NCBI RefSeq assembly: GCF_001046895.1
Contig: NZ_CAQI01000044.1
Span: 124,001-188,000, forward strand
Length of the DNA: 64,000 nucleotides
Reading direction: 5' to 3'
Source: Pseudarthrobacter siccitolerans
Lineage (GTDB): Bacteria > Actinomycetota > Actinomycetes > Actinomycetales > Micrococcaceae
Shown: in pieces, positions 1 to 8,424 of the stretch
How the letters are laid out: each line of letters opens with the position of its first letter
Numbering within the stretch: the stretch's first letter is position 1
The notes under the pieces: model-generated
The model's database searches: none
The model's input: only the letters and a program-made list of their open reading frames with translations
Told to the model about the DNA's origin: nothing
Program-made: the position numbers and the translations under genes

Positions 1-2
1 TA

Positions 3-275
3 CCAGCCGAGTCGGCTGACGAACGCATGGTCTCCCGCGATGACGTCTACGACTTCCTCCTTGGGGAAGCGATTATCGCCAGCGCCGAAGACGCCGGCAC
101 CCAGTTGGCGGACTGGGCTGCAATGCAGAACGTCGACGGGATCTGCCTGAACCTGTTCGAATACCGGGGTGACCTCAAACTGATCGCCTCCGACACCATT
201 CCCGCCTTCGAGGCCCAACTCGCTGCCCACGGCAAGACCTATCGTCGCCCGTCCACCCCGACGCCCGTTTCCTGA
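3..275 (+). CDS. C-terminal end of a probable LLM-class flavin-dependent monooxygenase (5' end outside window)
   Basis: The frame is open from the left edge to a TGA at 273-275, so this is the last roughly 90 residues of a longer protein; the ATG at 27 is probably internal. The segment GTQLADWAAMQNVDGICLN, followed by a short acidic stretch and a run resembling IPAFEAQL, matches the closing pattern of NtaA/SnaA/DszA-type monooxygenases, where a helix of the form PEQVADxL precedes DGFNL and a final VPELQRRG helix. Such enzymes use reduced flavin from a partner reductase to hydroxylate or cleave small organic substrates. The substrate cannot be told. It converges on the flavin/Fe-S oxidoreductase at 788-2704 across a gene-poor gap. 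The call rests on weak similarity of a short tail. Confidence 0.5.
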   Translation, partial: PAESADERMVSRDDVYDFLLGEAIIASAEDAGTQLADWAAMQNVDGICLNLFEYRGDLKLIASDTIPAFEAQLAAHGKTYRRPSTPTPVS

Positions 276-787
276 CCAGACACCAGCCGATGCACGCTCC
301 TACGGGAACGGAGGTGCCTGCAGCAATCTTGGGCCTGACGCGCTCCAGATAGACATCTGGAGGTGCGAACACCCAGGTCAGGACCAGTGGTTTCACTGCA
401 GTACGGTGGTTTAATTGGAGCACTTCTGCGGTCTCCTCGAGGGGGCGCGCCTCGGCGGTGTTGAGATGCCGCATGGAAAGAAGGCATCGGATCAATCCTG
501 TCCGTTCCGCTCCCCCTCGAATGCGGCCCCCAACCTATACTCGCCGCGCACATACGCGTTCACTGGCGAAGACTCAAAAAGACGCAGAAGCCTACGCTGC
601 CCAAGCCACCAAAGCCCTGCGCCTGGCAGTACGAGTCTCACAGCATACCGACGCCCGGAATCACCTCACCACAGCAACGGAATCCCGGACCACCATCGAC
701 ATCGCCGTCTGGGGCGATCATGGCCCCAAATCGCAGCAACCCGGAATCGGCCCCCCAGCTAGCTCGCTCGCGTACCCGCTGACGCTG
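276..787. other. gene-poor stretch, no supported gene
   Basis: About 510 bases between two convergent genes. Several frames stay open here, as expected in GC-rich DNA, but none has a ribosome binding site, recognisable domain or sensible composition. Local composition around 560-620 is richer in A than the flanks, which could mark decayed foreign DNA. No inverted repeats typical of insertion sequence ends were found by eye. Confidence 0.5.
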
Positions 788-2704
788 TCAGACTGCCAGC
801 CCGGCCTCGTGGCCGTCTTTGAAAGCCTGCATGGCCAGGCGGGGAGCGACGGCGTCGCCGGCGACACGGTAGGGAATGCCCAGGCGCTTCAACACCGGCA
901 CGACGGCGAGGTCAGGCTGCGGTGCTGCCACCACGACGATCGAGTCGCACGGCAGCGTGTCGATATCTGCACCCTCCGGAGTCGCGATCAGCGCGTTGCC
1001 GTCCTCGATGAACCCGATGAGTCCGCGGACGATGACGCGGTTGACCACCCCGTAGAGCGTCTTGCCGTATTGCGCACGGTGCAGGTATCCACTATGCGGT
1101 CCTACCGTCTCCTCAGGCGTCACAAAGGTTACCTGGTGTCCCCGTTCGGCGAGTGCCTCAGCGACGAGCGGCCCCTCATTAGCACCCACTGTGTCGTAGA
1201 CAAGCACGCGGTGCCCGAGGTCGACATCCAGTGCGTCCGAACTGTCGATCGCTCCAGCGGCCTGGGCTCCAACGAACGCTTGCTCGACATTGGAGCGGGT
1301 CCCGGTTGCCAAGATAACCTCGTCTGGCGCAATCTCCTGCAGCTCGGCCTCACCGACGTTCTGCGGGATCAGCTTCACCCCCAGTTCGGCCAGCTCGGCG
1401 GACAGGTAGTCGATCGAGCTCACCAGGGCCGAACCTGCCGTCTCGGCGGCGTGTCGCAGGCGGCCACCTGGCCGACCCGCGCCGTCGTAGAGGTGGACAT
1501 CGTGTCCGCGGAGTGCAGCGACCTCGGCGGCCTTCAGGCCGGCAGGCCCGGCACCGATCACCAAGACCTTCCGCTTCTCGGCCGCTGGGAGGACCGCAAG
1601 TTCCTGCTCACGCAGAACCTGCGGGTTGTGGAAACAACTGATTTCCGGATATCCGGACTGCACGCGGTTCACGCAGTCATTAGCACCCACGCACGGTCGA
1701 GCGCGGTGACCCTGGCCGGCGACGACCTTGAGAATCAGTTCAGGATCAGCAATGTGGGCCCGGGTCATGGCTACAAGCTCGCAGGCTCCGCTGGCGAGAA
1801 CCGACTCGGCGACGCTCGCCGTCAGAATGCGCCCAGTTCCGATGATCGGAATTTTGACGTCGGCGGCCTCACGGAGACGCTTCACAGTGGGGATGTTGGG
1901 CGCATCGCCGTACCTGTAGTCCGGGATGGAGCGCGGGTAACTCGACCCACCTTGGCCGATGGTGGTGTTCAGCACGTCCACCTCTCCTGTGGCCAGGATC
2001 TCCTTCAGCAGCTGGGCGCCACGCGCAAAACCGATGCCGCCGTCCTCCGGGCTCCGCAGGTCGTCAGTGGTGGTGCGGTAACCCACGATGCGGTTCGGTC
2101 CGACCTCCTCACGCAACGCCTGGATGATGCGGCGCGCGAACAGCGTAGGGTCAGTCCCCCAGCGGTCGGTTCGTGAGTTGAACTCCGGAGTGAGTGACTG
2201 CTGGATCAGGTAGCCGTGTCCACCGTGTGCTTCGACACCATCGAATCCAGCTTCGGCGGCGAGACGCGCCACCGAGCGGTAGCCTTCGATCACCATCATG
2301 ATCTCGGCATCGTCCATCTCGTGGGATGTCTCGCCTGCCGCTGACTGATTGACGCCGAATCCATACAAGGGCGACCCATGCAAATCCGGATCGCTTCTCC
2401 CGTACACACCCAGATGCACAATCTGGAGCAATATTTTTGCTCCCTCAGCATGCACTGCTTCGGCCAACTCACCATGTCGGTCAATGAGCCACTGAGGCTG
2501 CACGACGCCGAGCGACCAGAGCTGCGGCTGGGTGATGATCAACCCCGCGCTGGCGGCGCGTCGGCGCATGTACTCGATGTACGTTGCCGCTGGCAGCGCG
2601 GGGTTGAAGAACGACTGGCTCGCCGTGTGCGCGGTGATGACTGCGCGGTTCCGCAACTCATGACCGCGGATATCCAACGTTGACAGAAGCATGGGGTAAT
2701 GCAT
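788..2704 (-). CDS. Old-yellow-enzyme-type flavin/Fe-S oxidoreductase with C-terminal FAD/NAD domains (demethylase or dienoyl-CoA reductase family)
   Basis: 638 aa. Residues about 5-335 form an FMN-binding TIM barrel, with the EAHGGHGYLIQQ and SRTDRWG segments usual for this family. Residues about 377-638 carry a dinucleotide fold starting at VLVIGAGPAGL (380-390). The layout is that of trimethylamine dehydrogenase, FadH and the dimethylglycine/N-methylproline demethylases. Between the domains the cluster motif reads CVGANDC (338-344) and then C357; the second of four cysteines in CIGCNxC is alanine (A341). The same CVGAxxC form occurs, from memory, in DgcA-like demethylases, which favours demethylation of a small N-methyl compound. 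The start is supported by GAGGAG seven bases before the ATG. Substrate unknown; a monooxygenase end lies on the facing side. Confidence 0.8.
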   Translation of the reverse strand: MHYPMLLSTLDIRGHELRNRAVITAHTASQSFFNPALPAATYIEYMRRRAASAGLIITQPQLWSLGVVQPQWLIDRHGELAEAVHAEGAKILLQIVHLGVYGRSDPDLHGSPLYGFGVNQSAAGETSHEMDDAEIMMVIEGYRSVARLAAEAGFDGVEAHGGHGYLIQQSLTPEFNSRTDRWGTDPTLFARRIIQALREEVGPNRIVGYRTTTDDLRSPEDGGIGFARGAQLLKEILATGEVDVLNTTIGQGGSSYPRSIPDYRYGDAPNIPTVKRLREAADVKIPIIGTGRILTASVAESVLASGACELVAMTRAHIADPELILKVVAGQGHRARPCVGANDCVNRVQSGYPEISCFHNPQVLREQELAVLPAAEKRKVLVIGAGPAGLKAAEVAALRGHDVHLYDGAGRPGGRLRHAAETAGSALVSSIDYLSAELAELGVKLIPQNVGEAELQEIAPDEVILATGTRSNVEQAFVGAQAAGAIDSSDALDVDLGHRVLVYDTVGANEGPLVAEALAERGHQVTFVTPEETVGPHSGYLHRAQYGKTLYGVVNRVIVRGLIGFIEDGNALIATPEGADIDTLPCDSIVVVAAPQPDLAVVPVLKRLGIPYRVAGDAVAPRLAMQAFKDGHEAGLAV

Positions 2705-2783
2705 CGGACTCCTCTAACTTCGAACGGCACTGCGTTTGCGATGGTCTGGATCCGGCGGCCACCCGTCGAATGACATGCATGAT

Positions 2784-2818
2784 ATTTACACTAATGCCAC
2801 ACCGTAGCGCGTGTGAAT
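2784..2818. promoter_or_regulatory. possible operator: spaced inverted repeat upstream of the flavin oxidoreductase
   Basis: ATTTACAC at 2784-2791 and GTGTGAAT at 2811-2818 match as an inverted repeat at 7 of 8 positions with a 19-base spacer. It lies about 80-115 bases upstream of the minus-strand start at 2704, where an operator could sit. No regulator gene is next to it in the window. Confidence 0.3.
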
Positions 2819-3070
2819 ACGTGTCCACAAGGCTGTCCTGCCAGAACATCCGGGACGTGGTCTTGGACGATGGTGTTCCACTCGATGAGGACGTCCGTGT
2901 TCGACGCCCCGGCGCTCGACACTGCCGTTAAAACGAGAGCGGCGCTCAGTGCCGGGATCAAGCAGAGCGCCCGTCGTCGACGCGCACCGGCCCTCGAAGT
3001 CGGCGACTACAGCTTTTCAGCTCTGGCGCTCAAGCAAGCGACAGGGCCAGAGGACCGCCGCGAGTTGGAG

Positions 3071-3111
3071 GACGTACGGCATGCCGCACGTCCCCCAACT
3101 GCACTGGGGGG
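3071..3111. terminator. two adjacent palindromes downstream of fabG, probable terminator
   Basis: 3071-3092 is a 22-base palindrome with one mismatched pair, centred on GGCATGCC. It abuts a second hairpin, CCCCCA (3092-3097) pairing with TGGGGG (3105-3110) around a 7-base loop. They lie 45-85 bases past the fabG stop on the minus strand. There is no clear T run. Confidence 0.45.
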
Positions 3112-3155
3112 TCGGCTTCCACCAGCCGCTAAGGGATGTTTCTGTCCCGCTACGG

Positions 3156-4025
<870 letters not shown>

Positions 4026-4034
4026 TCAGCCACC

Positions 4035-4469
4035 GTGACCCTTGAAAACCATGCGGGACAACCCGCGGCCGGAGAACCCGGGCGGTTCTCCGGCGATTCG
4101 GAAGTCCACAGCATCACGGAAGCTGCGGGCGCGCATTCGGAGGACATGCACCAGCGCATGGTGAAGTACGCGCTGGCCATGGGCATCCGCATGGTGTGCC
4201 TGATCATGATCTTCGTCGTGGATGGCTGGTTTAAGATCGTGATGGTTGCCGGGGCGGTCTTCCTGCCGTGGATTGCAGTAGTCATCGCCAACGGCAACGA
4301 CAAGGCCGAGGGGCACAGCGACTTCCTGCTCGATTCCGCGCCGCTCGCGGAAATTGAAAGTCCGCCTCCGCCGTCGGCCGACGACGGGCATGGCAGCGAG
4401 GTCCTGCAGGGCGAGCTGATCACCGACGACGAGGAAACACCAACTGAGCAGGAGCGGAGGGCATCATGA
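4035..4469 (+). CDS. DUF3099 family membrane protein
   Basis: 144 aa, GTG start. A hydrophilic N-terminus (1-45) is followed by two closely spaced hydrophobic helices (about 47-65 and 67-86) and an acidic, proline-rich cytoplasmic tail. This is the layout of the actinobacterial DUF3099 family, whose function is unknown. Its stop overlaps the next gene's start (ATGA at 4466-4469), so it is translationally coupled to the small Cys protein and SURF1 that follow. That context hints at a link to respiratory-chain or membrane maintenance, which is inference only. Confidence 0.8.
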   Translation: MTLENHAGQPAAGEPGRFSGDSEVHSITEAAGAHSEDMHQRMVKYALAMGIRMVCLIMIFVVDGWFKIVMVAGAVFLPWIAVVIANGNDKAEGHSDFLLDSAPLAEIESPPPPSADDGHGSEVLQGELITDDEETPTEQERRAS

Positions 4470-4735
4470 GTATCTTTGACTTCGCTGCGGGAACCGATCC
4501 CGTGATGGGCGAGTCGGCTGCCTTGTGCTCCCGCAAGGCGTGCCGGTCGCAGGCTTCATGGCAGCTGCTGTGGAACAATCCGAAGATTCATACCCCGGAG
4601 CGCCGCAAGACCTGGCTCGCCTGCGGCGACCACCGCGAGTGGCTTGAGGATTACCTCCAGACACGTGGACTGTGGAAGGAAACTGTGCCGCTCGATGACG
4701 GCCGGGTATCCGGTGCCTTGGAGCAGGACAGCTGA
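4466..4735 (+). CDS. small conserved cysteine/histidine protein of unknown function
   Basis: 89 aa. It carries CSRKAC (21-26) and, further on, WLACGDHREWLEDYL, giving C, C, C and H residues spaced like a small zinc or metal site. The central WQLLWNNPKIHTPERRKTW block is, from memory, conserved across Micrococcales and other actinobacteria. Databases sometimes label such proteins acetone carboxylase; nothing in the sequence supports that, as acetone carboxylase subunits are unrelated. It overlaps the DUF3099 stop by four bases and is immediately followed by the SURF1 ATG, so the three genes form one tight operon. Function unknown. Confidence 0.75.
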   Translation: MSIFDFAAGTDPVMGESAALCSRKACRSQASWQLLWNNPKIHTPERRKTWLACGDHREWLEDYLQTRGLWKETVPLDDGRVSGALEQDS

Positions 4736-5611
4736 ATGTACCGGTTCCTCTTTTCCAGCAAATGGCTGGGTTATCTCCTTCTGGCCGCGATCTTCGCCTC
4801 CGCCTGCGTTTTCCTGGGCCGCTGGCAGATGGACCGGCGGGCCGAGACCCTGGCCGAGATCAACCGGGTGGTGACCAATTATTCGGCGGCCCCTGTCCCC
4901 TTCGCCGCTGTCAGGGACGAGTTTGATCAGCTGGACCCGGCCAGCGAGTGGACGCAGGTTGAGCTGAAGGGCTCCTATCTTGTTGACGGGCAGCGCATCG
5001 TACGGAACCGGCCGCTGAACGGCCAGCCGGGCTACGAAGTGGTTGTCCCGTTCCGGCTAACGACTGGCGAGACCGTGGTCATCGACCGGGGATGGCTGCC
5101 TATCGGCAACAAGAATCCGGGCAGCCCCGATTCCGTGCCGGCTCCTCCCCCAGGTGACGTGACCGCGGTCGTGCGTTTGAAGCATCCAGAGCCTGAACTG
5201 CAGCGGGGCGCGCCCGAGGGGCAGTTGGCGTCCATTGACCTCGCGGCCTACTCCGCGCAGCTCGGCTATCCCCTGCTGACCGGCGCCTACGGGCAGCTCG
5301 CCTCGGAGACGCCGCCCGCCGCAGAGATGCCTATGGCGTTCCCGAAGCCCTCCACCGAGGAAGGCACCCACCTGTCCTACTCACTCCAGTGGTTCGCGTT
5401 CGGGGTGCTGATGTTCGTCGGCTTTGGCTATGCCGCCCGCCAGCAGGCCCGCAATGCCGCCATTGATGCGGAGGACGACGACGAGTCCGCCGACGGCGCG
5501 CTGCACTCGGCTGCCGCGGCAGCCCGCCGTCGTCCTTCCCCTCCCCGGAAGCGGAAGAAGGCGACGGCTGAGGAAGAGGAAGACGCCCTCCTGGACGCGC
5601 AGGGTTACTAG
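4736..5611 (+). CDS. SURF1 family cytochrome oxidase biogenesis protein
   Basis: 291 aa, starting on the base after the previous stop. One membrane helix lies at about 9-28 and a second at about 213-232, flanking an extracytoplasmic domain with the family's RWQ..R segment (FLGRWQMDRR), GSYL and the NGQPGYEVVVPF/DRGWLP blocks. SURF1 helps insert heme A into subunit I of aa3-type cytochrome c oxidase. The tail after the second helix is acidic and then very basic (RRRPSPPRKRKK), a cytoplasmic extension typical of actinobacterial members. CtaA and CtaB for heme A synthesis are encoded at 26943 and 30658. Confidence 0.9.
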   Translation: MYRFLFSSKWLGYLLLAAIFASACVFLGRWQMDRRAETLAEINRVVTNYSAAPVPFAAVRDEFDQLDPASEWTQVELKGSYLVDGQRIVRNRPLNGQPGYEVVVPFRLTTGETVVIDRGWLPIGNKNPGSPDSVPAPPPGDVTAVVRLKHPEPELQRGAPEGQLASIDLAAYSAQLGYPLLTGAYGQLASETPPAAEMPMAFPKPSTEEGTHLSYSLQWFAFGVLMFVGFGYAARQQARNAAIDAEDDDESADGALHSAAAAARRRPSPPRKRKKATAEEEEDALLDAQGY

Positions 5612-5614
5612 CGG

Positions 5615-6091
5615 ATGATGGAGTACGACGGCGGCCCTGTTGCCTTGGTGCGTTCGGCGTTGGTCCGCTCAGGTATCGGCGACACCTTGCGGACCTTTCC
5701 GGCCGGTGTCCCGACCGCACTCGCGGCGGCCGAGGCATTGGAATGCGACCTTGCGGCAATCACCAACAGTCTGATCTTCGACCTCAACGGGGAGCCCCTG
5801 CTGATCCTGGCCAGCGGCGCAGCCCGGGTGGACACAAAACTGGTGGCAGAGCAGTTGGGCGAAGTCCGGATCCGGCGTGCCTCCCCCGAGTTCGTCCTGC
5901 AGCACACCGGTCAGGAAGTAGGCGGAGTAGCCCCAGTTGGCCACCCTGGAAAGATCAGAACCCTCCTGGACGAGTCGCTCCAGAAGCACGATCTCCTCTG
6001 GGCGGGAGCCGGTGACCACAACTCAATGTTCAGCGTCACCTATAAGCAACTTCAAGAAGTTACCGAAGCCCTGGAACTGAAGGTCCGCTGA
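5615..6091 (+). CDS. YbaK/prolyl-tRNA deacylase-domain protein (aminoacyl-tRNA editing)
   Basis: 158 aa, a stand-alone YbaK/ProX editing domain that hydrolyses mischarged tRNAs or related aminoacyl esters. The family marks are the central K of DTKLVAEQLG, and GQEVGGVAPVGHP, the loop that forms the substrate pocket. It starts three bases after SURF1 stops, so it is probably co-transcribed although functionally unrelated. Two consecutive ATGs (5615, 5618) leave the exact start open by one codon. Which tRNA is edited (Cys-tRNAPro, Ala-tRNAPro or another) cannot be told. Confidence 0.85.
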   Translation: MMEYDGGPVALVRSALVRSGIGDTLRTFPAGVPTALAAAEALECDLAAITNSLIFDLNGEPLLILASGAARVDTKLVAEQLGEVRIRRASPEFVLQHTGQEVGGVAPVGHPGKIRTLLDESLQKHDLLWAGAGDHNSMFSVTYKQLQEVTEALELKVR

Positions 6092-6100
6092 AACCCAAAG

Positions 6101-6124
6101 GCTCCATACGCCGCGTAGCGGAGC
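6101..6124. terminator. hairpin between convergent genes
   Basis: GCTCC (6101-6105) pairs with GGAGC (6120-6124), and inside it TACG (6107-6110) pairs with CGTA (6114-6117). It lies in the 45-base gap between the ybaK-type gene and the ABC-F gene, so it could stop transcripts from both sides. Confidence 0.45.
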
Positions 6125-6136
6125 TAGGGAAGCCGA

Positions 6137-7735
6137 CTAAGCCAGGGTTATCAGGTCCAGGTAGTCTTCGTTCCAGTGGTCTTCGACGCCGTCGGGCAGC
6201 AGGACGACGCGCTCCGGGTTGAGGGCTTCGACTGCGCCTTCGTCGTGGCTGACCAGGACGACGGCGCCGCTGTAGTTCTTTAGCGCGCCAAGAATTTCTG
6301 CCCGGCTGGCGGGGTCGAGGTTGTTGGTGGGCTCGTCCAGGAGCAGGACGTTGGCGCTCGAGGCGACGATGGTGGCGAGGGCAAGGCGGGTCTTCTCTCC
6401 GCCGGAAAGGACCCCTGCAGGCTTGTCCACGTCGTCACCCGAGAACAGGAACGAGCCCAGGATGCCGCGGACTTCGGCGTCCTTCATGTCGGGAGCAGCG
6501 GAGCGCATGTTTTCCAGCACGGTGCGGTCGACGTCGAGGGTCTCGTGTTCCTGGGCGTAGTAGCCCACTTTGAGGCCGTGCCCGGCAATAACGTCACCGG
6601 TGTCGGGCTTGTCCACGCCTGCCAGCATGCGCAGCAGGGTGGTCTTGCCGGCGCCGTTCAGGCCCAGGATAACCACTTTCGAGCCACGGTCGATGGCGAG
6701 GTCCACGTCGGTGAAGATCTCGAGGGAACCGTAGGACTTGCTGAGGCCCTCCGCGGTGAGCGGGGTCTTGCCGCAGGGCGACGGATCCGGGAAACGCAGC
6801 GCTGCCACCCGGTCCTGCTCGCGGACAGCCTCCAGTCCGCTCAACAGGCGTTCGGCACGCTTGGCCATGTTCTGGGCGGCCACAGCCTTCGTGGCCTTGG
6901 CACGCATCTTGTTGGCCTGGTCCATCAGGACCTGTGCCTTCTTCTCGGCGTTGGCACGTTCCCGCTTGCGGGCACGCTCATCGGTTTCGCGCTGCGTGAG
7001 GTAGCGCTTCCAGTCCATGTTGTAGAAGTCGATCTGCGCGCGGTTGGCGTCGAGCAGGAAGACCTTGTTGACCGTGGCTTCGAGCAGTTCGGTGTCGTGG
7101 CTGATGACAATCAGTCCGCCCTGGTGGTTTTTCAGGAAGTCACGGAGCCAGGCGATCGAATCGGCGTCGAGGTGGTTGGTGGGCTCGTCAAGGAGCATGG
7201 TCTCGGCATCCGAGTACAGGATCCGGGCCAGCTCCACACGGCGGCGCTGGCCGCCGGAGAGGGTCTTGAGCGGCTGGTTCAGGAGGCGGTCCGGCAGCGC
7301 GAGGTTGGAGCAGATCGCGGCTGCCTCCGCTTCGGCAGCGTAGCCACCGGCCGCCAGGAATTCGGACTCAAGCCGGTCATAGCGGTTCATGGCCTTGCGC
7401 TGGACGGCGGCGTCATCGCTGGCCATTTCGTCATGGGCCACGCGCAGCTTGCCAAGTGCGATGTCCAGGCCTCGAACCGACAGGATCCTGTCCCGGGCCA
7501 ACTGTTCCATGTCCGGCGTGCGCGGGTCCTGCGGCAGGTAACCGATCTCGCCGCTGCGGGTCACCTTTCCGGCTGCAGGAAGTCCTTCTCCCGCCAGGAC
7601 GCGGGTCAGCGTGGTCTTGCCGGCACCGTTGCGGCCCACCAGGCCAATCTTGTCTCCCTTGTCGATGCGGAAGCTCACCTGGTCCATCAGGAGCCGGGCG
7701 CCGGCTCGCAGTTCAAGATCCTGGACAGTAATCAC
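6137..7735 (-). CDS. ABC-F family ATPase (ribosome-associated translation factor type)
   Basis: 532 aa with two ATPase domains and no membrane segment, which defines ABC-F. Walker A sites are GRNGAGKTT (about 35-43) and GLNGAGKTT (about 355-363). Signatures are LSGGQRRRVELARIL and LSGGEKTRLALATI, and Walker B sites LLDEPTNHLD and LLDEPTNNLD. A charged, lysine/arginine-rich linker of about 80 residues separates them, as in EttA/Uup-type factors acting at the ribosomal E site. Some ABC-F proteins protect ribosomes from antibiotics, but nothing specific to those is seen. GTG start with no strong ribosome binding site. Monocistronic, convergent with the gene at 5615. Confidence 0.9.
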   Translation of the reverse strand: MITVQDLELRAGARLLMDQVSFRIDKGDKIGLVGRNGAGKTTLTRVLAGEGLPAAGKVTRSGEIGYLPQDPRTPDMEQLARDRILSVRGLDIALGKLRVAHDEMASDDAAVQRKAMNRYDRLESEFLAAGGYAAEAEAAAICSNLALPDRLLNQPLKTLSGGQRRRVELARILYSDAETMLLDEPTNHLDADSIAWLRDFLKNHQGGLIVISHDTELLEATVNKVFLLDANRAQIDFYNMDWKRYLTQRETDERARKRERANAEKKAQVLMDQANKMRAKATKAVAAQNMAKRAERLLSGLEAVREQDRVAALRFPDPSPCGKTPLTAEGLSKSYGSLEIFTDVDLAIDRGSKVVILGLNGAGKTTLLRMLAGVDKPDTGDVIAGHGLKVGYYAQEHETLDVDRTVLENMRSAAPDMKDAEVRGILGSFLFSGDDVDKPAGVLSGGEKTRLALATIVASSANVLLLDEPTNNLDPASRAEILGALKNYSGAVVLVSHDEGAVEALNPERVVLLPDGVEDHWNEDYLDLITLA

Positions 7736-7974
7736 AGCAGGTAAAGCCTTTCACAGCAGGGATAAGCCGCAGCCCGAAGCAACTGTGGTGGGCGTGGGCG
7801 GCAATGGCCGACAGAACGGCCCGTCCAAGTCTACCGTTGAACGGCCCTGGTGCCGGCACTTCGAGACTGGAGTCACGTAAGGAACGCCCGGACAGGGCCG
7901 TCGCGGGTGACGGGTTACTGACGGTGGCCGCTACCGCTTCGTGAATGCTTCCAGATCCGTGCGACGCTGGTTGC

Positions 7975-8397
7975 ATGGATCTGGAGGTGTTGCCTGAGCT
8001 TACGATCCCGGCGTCCGAGCTCCGCTGGCGGTTTTCGCGGTCGTCCGGGCCAGGCGGTCAGCATGTGAACACTTCGGACAGCCGCGCGGAACTTTCGTGG
8101 AACGTCAAAAATTCGCTGGCCATTTCAGACAGCCAACGACTGATCCTGCTCTCGCGCCTCGGGCCGCGTCTGACGGCGGGAGTGGTTACGGTGACGGCCT
8201 CTGAGCAGCGATCCCAGCTGCGCAACCGGGAGATTGCCCTGGCCAAGCTCGCTGACCTTGTGGCAGGAGCGCTTGCTCCGGCTCCTCGCGACCGCCGGGC
8301 AACGAAACCCACCCGTGGCTCCACCCGCCGTCGCCTGGTGGCCAAGAAGCAGCGGTCAACAACCAAGCAGCAGCGCAGGCGGCCTGCCGCGGAGTAG
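7975..8397 (+). CDS. arfB: alternative ribosome-rescue factor / peptidyl-tRNA hydrolase, ArfB (YaeJ) type
   Basis: 140 aa. The GPGGQHVNTSDSR block puts the catalytic GGQ at residues 27-29, as in release factors. The codon-recognition domains of RF1/RF2 are absent, and the C-terminus (about 105-140) is a basic tail rich in R and K that in ArfB enters the empty mRNA channel of stalled ribosomes. It therefore hydrolyses peptidyl-tRNA on non-stop complexes. The frame extends ten codons upstream to an ATG at 7945, but MDLEVLPELTIP at 7975 matches the usual start. The basic tail continues to the stop with no sign of truncation. Confidence 0.9.
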   Translation: MDLEVLPELTIPASELRWRFSRSSGPGGQHVNTSDSRAELSWNVKNSLAISDSQRLILLSRLGPRLTAGVVTVTASEQRSQLRNREIALAKLADLVAGALAPAPRDRRATKPTRGSTRRRLVAKKQRSTTKQQRRRPAAE

Positions 8398-8412
8398 GTG
8401 CGGCCTGCCGCT

Positions 8413-8418
8413 TATGAT
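8413..8418 (+). promoter_or_regulatory. -10 element TATGAT placed for a leaderless SRPBCC mRNA
   Basis: A consensus-like TATGAT ends six bases before the ATG at 8425. With the usual 6-8 base distance to the transcription start, the mRNA would begin at or next to the start codon. There is no Shine-Dalgarno sequence. This supports 8425 over the in-frame GTG at 8398. Confidence 0.55.
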
Positions 8419-8424
8419 GCTCAA

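Larger units (their letters stand above)
2705..3155. other. gene-poor stretch between fabG and the flavin oxidoreductase
   Basis: About 450 bases with no credible coding frame. It holds the upstream region of the oxidoreductase and, next to fabG, a pair of palindromes at 3071-3111. In related actinobacteria an enoyl-ACP reductase gene often follows the FabG1-type reductase; no trace of one is seen here. Confidence 0.5.

Noticed and set aside
458..2176. A 572-codon open frame opposite the flavoenzyme
   Set aside because: The flavoenzyme on the minus strand has clear motifs and a strong ribosome binding site; this frame has neither.
4466..4735. Acetone carboxylase label for the small Cys protein
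   Set aside because: 89 residues without similarity to acetone carboxylase subunits; likely a propagated database label.
6137..7735. Antibiotic-resistance ABC-F protein
   Set aside because: General ABC-F features only; the linker and context do not point to a resistance determinant.
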